From assembly GCA_947589695.1 (NCBI GenBank), contig CANQBY010000016.1, forward strand, positions 1 to 12,816: a stretch of 12,816 bases of DNA, in the 5' to 3' direction. Under the pieces are notes generated by a model. It made no database searches and was not told the DNA's origin. It was given only the letters and a program-made list of their open reading frames with translations. Shown one piece after another: positions 11,685 through 12,816 of this stretch. Positions within the stretch are counted from its first letter, which is position 1. The number at the start of each line of letters is the position of its first letter. The translations under genes and the position numbers were made by a program. The DNA comes from an uncultured Bacilli bacterium (GTDB lineage Bacteria > Bacillota_I > Bacilli_A > RF39 > UBA660).

Positions 11685-11713
11685 TTGTACTACTTTTAGA
11701 ATTATGTTATAAT
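11685..11713 (+). promoter_or_regulatory. SigA-type promoter of secA
   Basis: -35 TTGTAC at 11685-11690, 17-bp spacer, -10 TATAAT at 11708-11713 with a TG extension. The leader is about 15-20 bases. Confidence 0.75.
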
Positions 11714-11736
11714 CTTATTTATGGAAGGTGAATAAC

Positions 11737-12816
11737 ATGGGATTTTTACGTAAACTTTTAGATACCGAATATAAAGAATTAAAAAGATTTGAAAAGATAG
11801 CAGATAGGATTGTTGCTTTAGATGAAGAATATACTAAACTATCTGATGAGGATTTAGCTCATAAAACAATAGAATTTAAAGAAAGATTAGAAAAAGGCGA
11901 AACTTTAGATGATATATTAGTGGAAGCTTTTGCGGTTGTTAGAGAAGCAGCTTACCGAGTTATTGGTGAAAAACCTTATTATGTGCAAATACTGGGAGGT
12001 TTAGCCCTACATTTTGGTAATATTGCCGAGATGAAAACTGGTGAAGGTAAAACTTTAACAGCCACTATGCCAACATATTTGAATGCTTTACCTGGCAAAG
12101 GAGTGCATGTAGTTACAGCCAATGAATTCTTAGCAAAAAGGGACTCTGAATGGATGGGAAATATTTATCGCTTTTTAGGCTTAACAGTTGGTCTTAATAT
12201 GCGAGAATTAAGTGCAACCGAAAAACAAGCAGCTTATAATTGTGATATTTTATATTCGACAAATAATGAAATTGGTTTTGATTATTTAAGAGATAATATG
12301 GTGGTACAAGCAAATAATAGAGTTCAAAGACCACTTAACTTTTGTATTGTCGATGAAGTTGATTCAATTTTAATAGATGAAGCTAGAACTCCTTTAATTA
12401 TTTCCGGAGGTAGTTTTAATTCAAATAATTTATATATTGATGCAGATAGAGCGGTTAAAAGATTAAAAGAAGATGATGATTATGTGGTGGATGCAAAAAC
12501 CAAAAATGTTTCATTAACCGAAGCTGGTAGTAAGAAAATTGAGGAAATATTTCATTTAAAAAATTTATATGATATAGATAATACAGCTTTAGTTCACCAT
12601 TTAAATCAAGCATTAAAAGCAAATTATGGATTTAAAAAAGATGTAGATTATGTAGTGCAAGAAGATCAAGTTATTATTGTTGATCAATTTACAGGAAGAC
12701 TTATGCATGGAAGACAATTTAGTGAAGGCTTACATCAAGCAATCGAAGCTAAAGAAGGAGTGACTATTAATACAGAAACCAAAACAATGGCCACAATTAC
12801 CTTCCAAAATTTATTT
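11737..12816 (+). CDS. secA: Protein translocase ATPase SecA, N-terminal 360 residues (runs off right edge)
   Basis: ATP-driven motor that pushes preproteins through SecYEG at the inner face of the membrane. The frame is open to the window end; a full SecA is about 800 residues, so more than half is missing. Seen here: amphipathic N-terminus MGFLRKLLDTEYKEL, Walker A AEMKTGEGKT (about 97-106), the VVTANEFLAKRDSEWM segment, TNNEIGFDYLRDNM, Walker B VDEVDSILIDEARTPLIISG (Asp206-Asp209), and the start of the preprotein cross-linking domain through to DQFTGRLMHGRQFSEGLHQAIEAKEGV. RBS AAGGTGA is 5 bases upstream. The family's usual VNDYLA is ANEFLA here. The hpf neighbourhood favours the housekeeping SecA over an accessory SecA2. 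It was found by direct translation. Confidence 0.96.
   Translation, partial: MGFLRKLLDTEYKELKRFEKIADRIVALDEEYTKLSDEDLAHKTIEFKERLEKGETLDDILVEAFAVVREAAYRVIGEKPYYVQILGGLALHFGNIAEMKTGEGKTLTATMPTYLNALPGKGVHVVTANEFLAKRDSEWMGNIYRFLGLTVGLNMRELSATEKQAAYNCDILYSTNNEIGFDYLRDNMVVQANNRVQRPLNFCIVDEVDSILIDEARTPLIISGGSFNSNNLYIDADRAVKRLKEDDDYVVDAKTKNVSLTEAGSKKIEEIFHLKNLYDIDNTALVHHLNQALKANYGFKKDVDYVVQEDQVIIVDQFTGRLMHGRQFSEGLHQAIEAKEGVTINTETKTMATITFQNLF

Overview
The window looks like a chromosomal segment from a low-GC, spore-forming member of the Bacillota, probably a small-genome Bacilli lineage. The reasons are the strong A+T bias, AGGAGG-type ribosome binding sites, clean TTGACA/TATAAT promoters, the sporulation genes spo0A, spoIID and spoIIQ, and the hpf-secA neighbourhood. 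TGA is used as a stop (agrA) and Trp is encoded by TGG, so this is the standard bacterial code and not a Mycoplasma code. I cannot name the genus from sequence alone. Everything appears to be core chromosome; I saw no transposase, integrase, CRISPR array, tRNA or rRNA.

Left part (1-4908). A short divergent gene pair comes first: a truncated reading frame leaving the left edge on the minus strand, and a 76-residue XRE-type repressor on the plus strand. They share a control region with three copies of a 20-bp palindrome (ATACAA-N8-TTGTAT) placed over both promoters. Then, on the minus strand, comes a glycolysis block, pgk-tpiA-(spo0A)-gpmI. The sporulation master regulator spo0A sits between tpiA and gpmI with its own promoter, two tandem 0A boxes upstream and its own terminator. 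tpiA overlaps the end of pgk, probably starts at TTG, and carries several unusual active-site-loop residues.

Middle (5028-7228, plus strand). spoIID (peptidoglycan lytic transglycosylase), spoIIQ (membrane protein with a degenerate LytM domain) and a 185-residue protein of unknown function that overlaps spoIIQ by one base. The products of spoIID and spoIIQ work on opposite sides of the engulfment septum. The unknown protein vaguely resembles a stripped-down actin-like fold.

Right-middle (7313-10106). A complete agr-type peptide quorum-sensing locus split into two convergent operons: agrA-agrC (LytTR response regulator and histidine kinase) on the plus strand and agrB-agrD (processing protease and pheromone precursor) on the minus strand. 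The pheromone gene agrD encodes only 36 residues (9331-9441) and is easily missed. Its Cys-Ala-Trp-Leu-Phe-Trp core followed by an acidic DEPECPEEL tail is a classic cyclic-peptide precursor. Together the four genes should make, export, sense and respond to a thiolactone peptide.

Right end (10107-12816). A 310-bp spacer with one perfect 0A box, a cold-shock protein gene, the long-form ribosome hibernation factor hpf, a small orphan minus-strand gene, and the 5' part of secA, which runs off the right edge. A recurring trait is that terminator hairpins overlap the stop codons of genes, giving a very compact layout.
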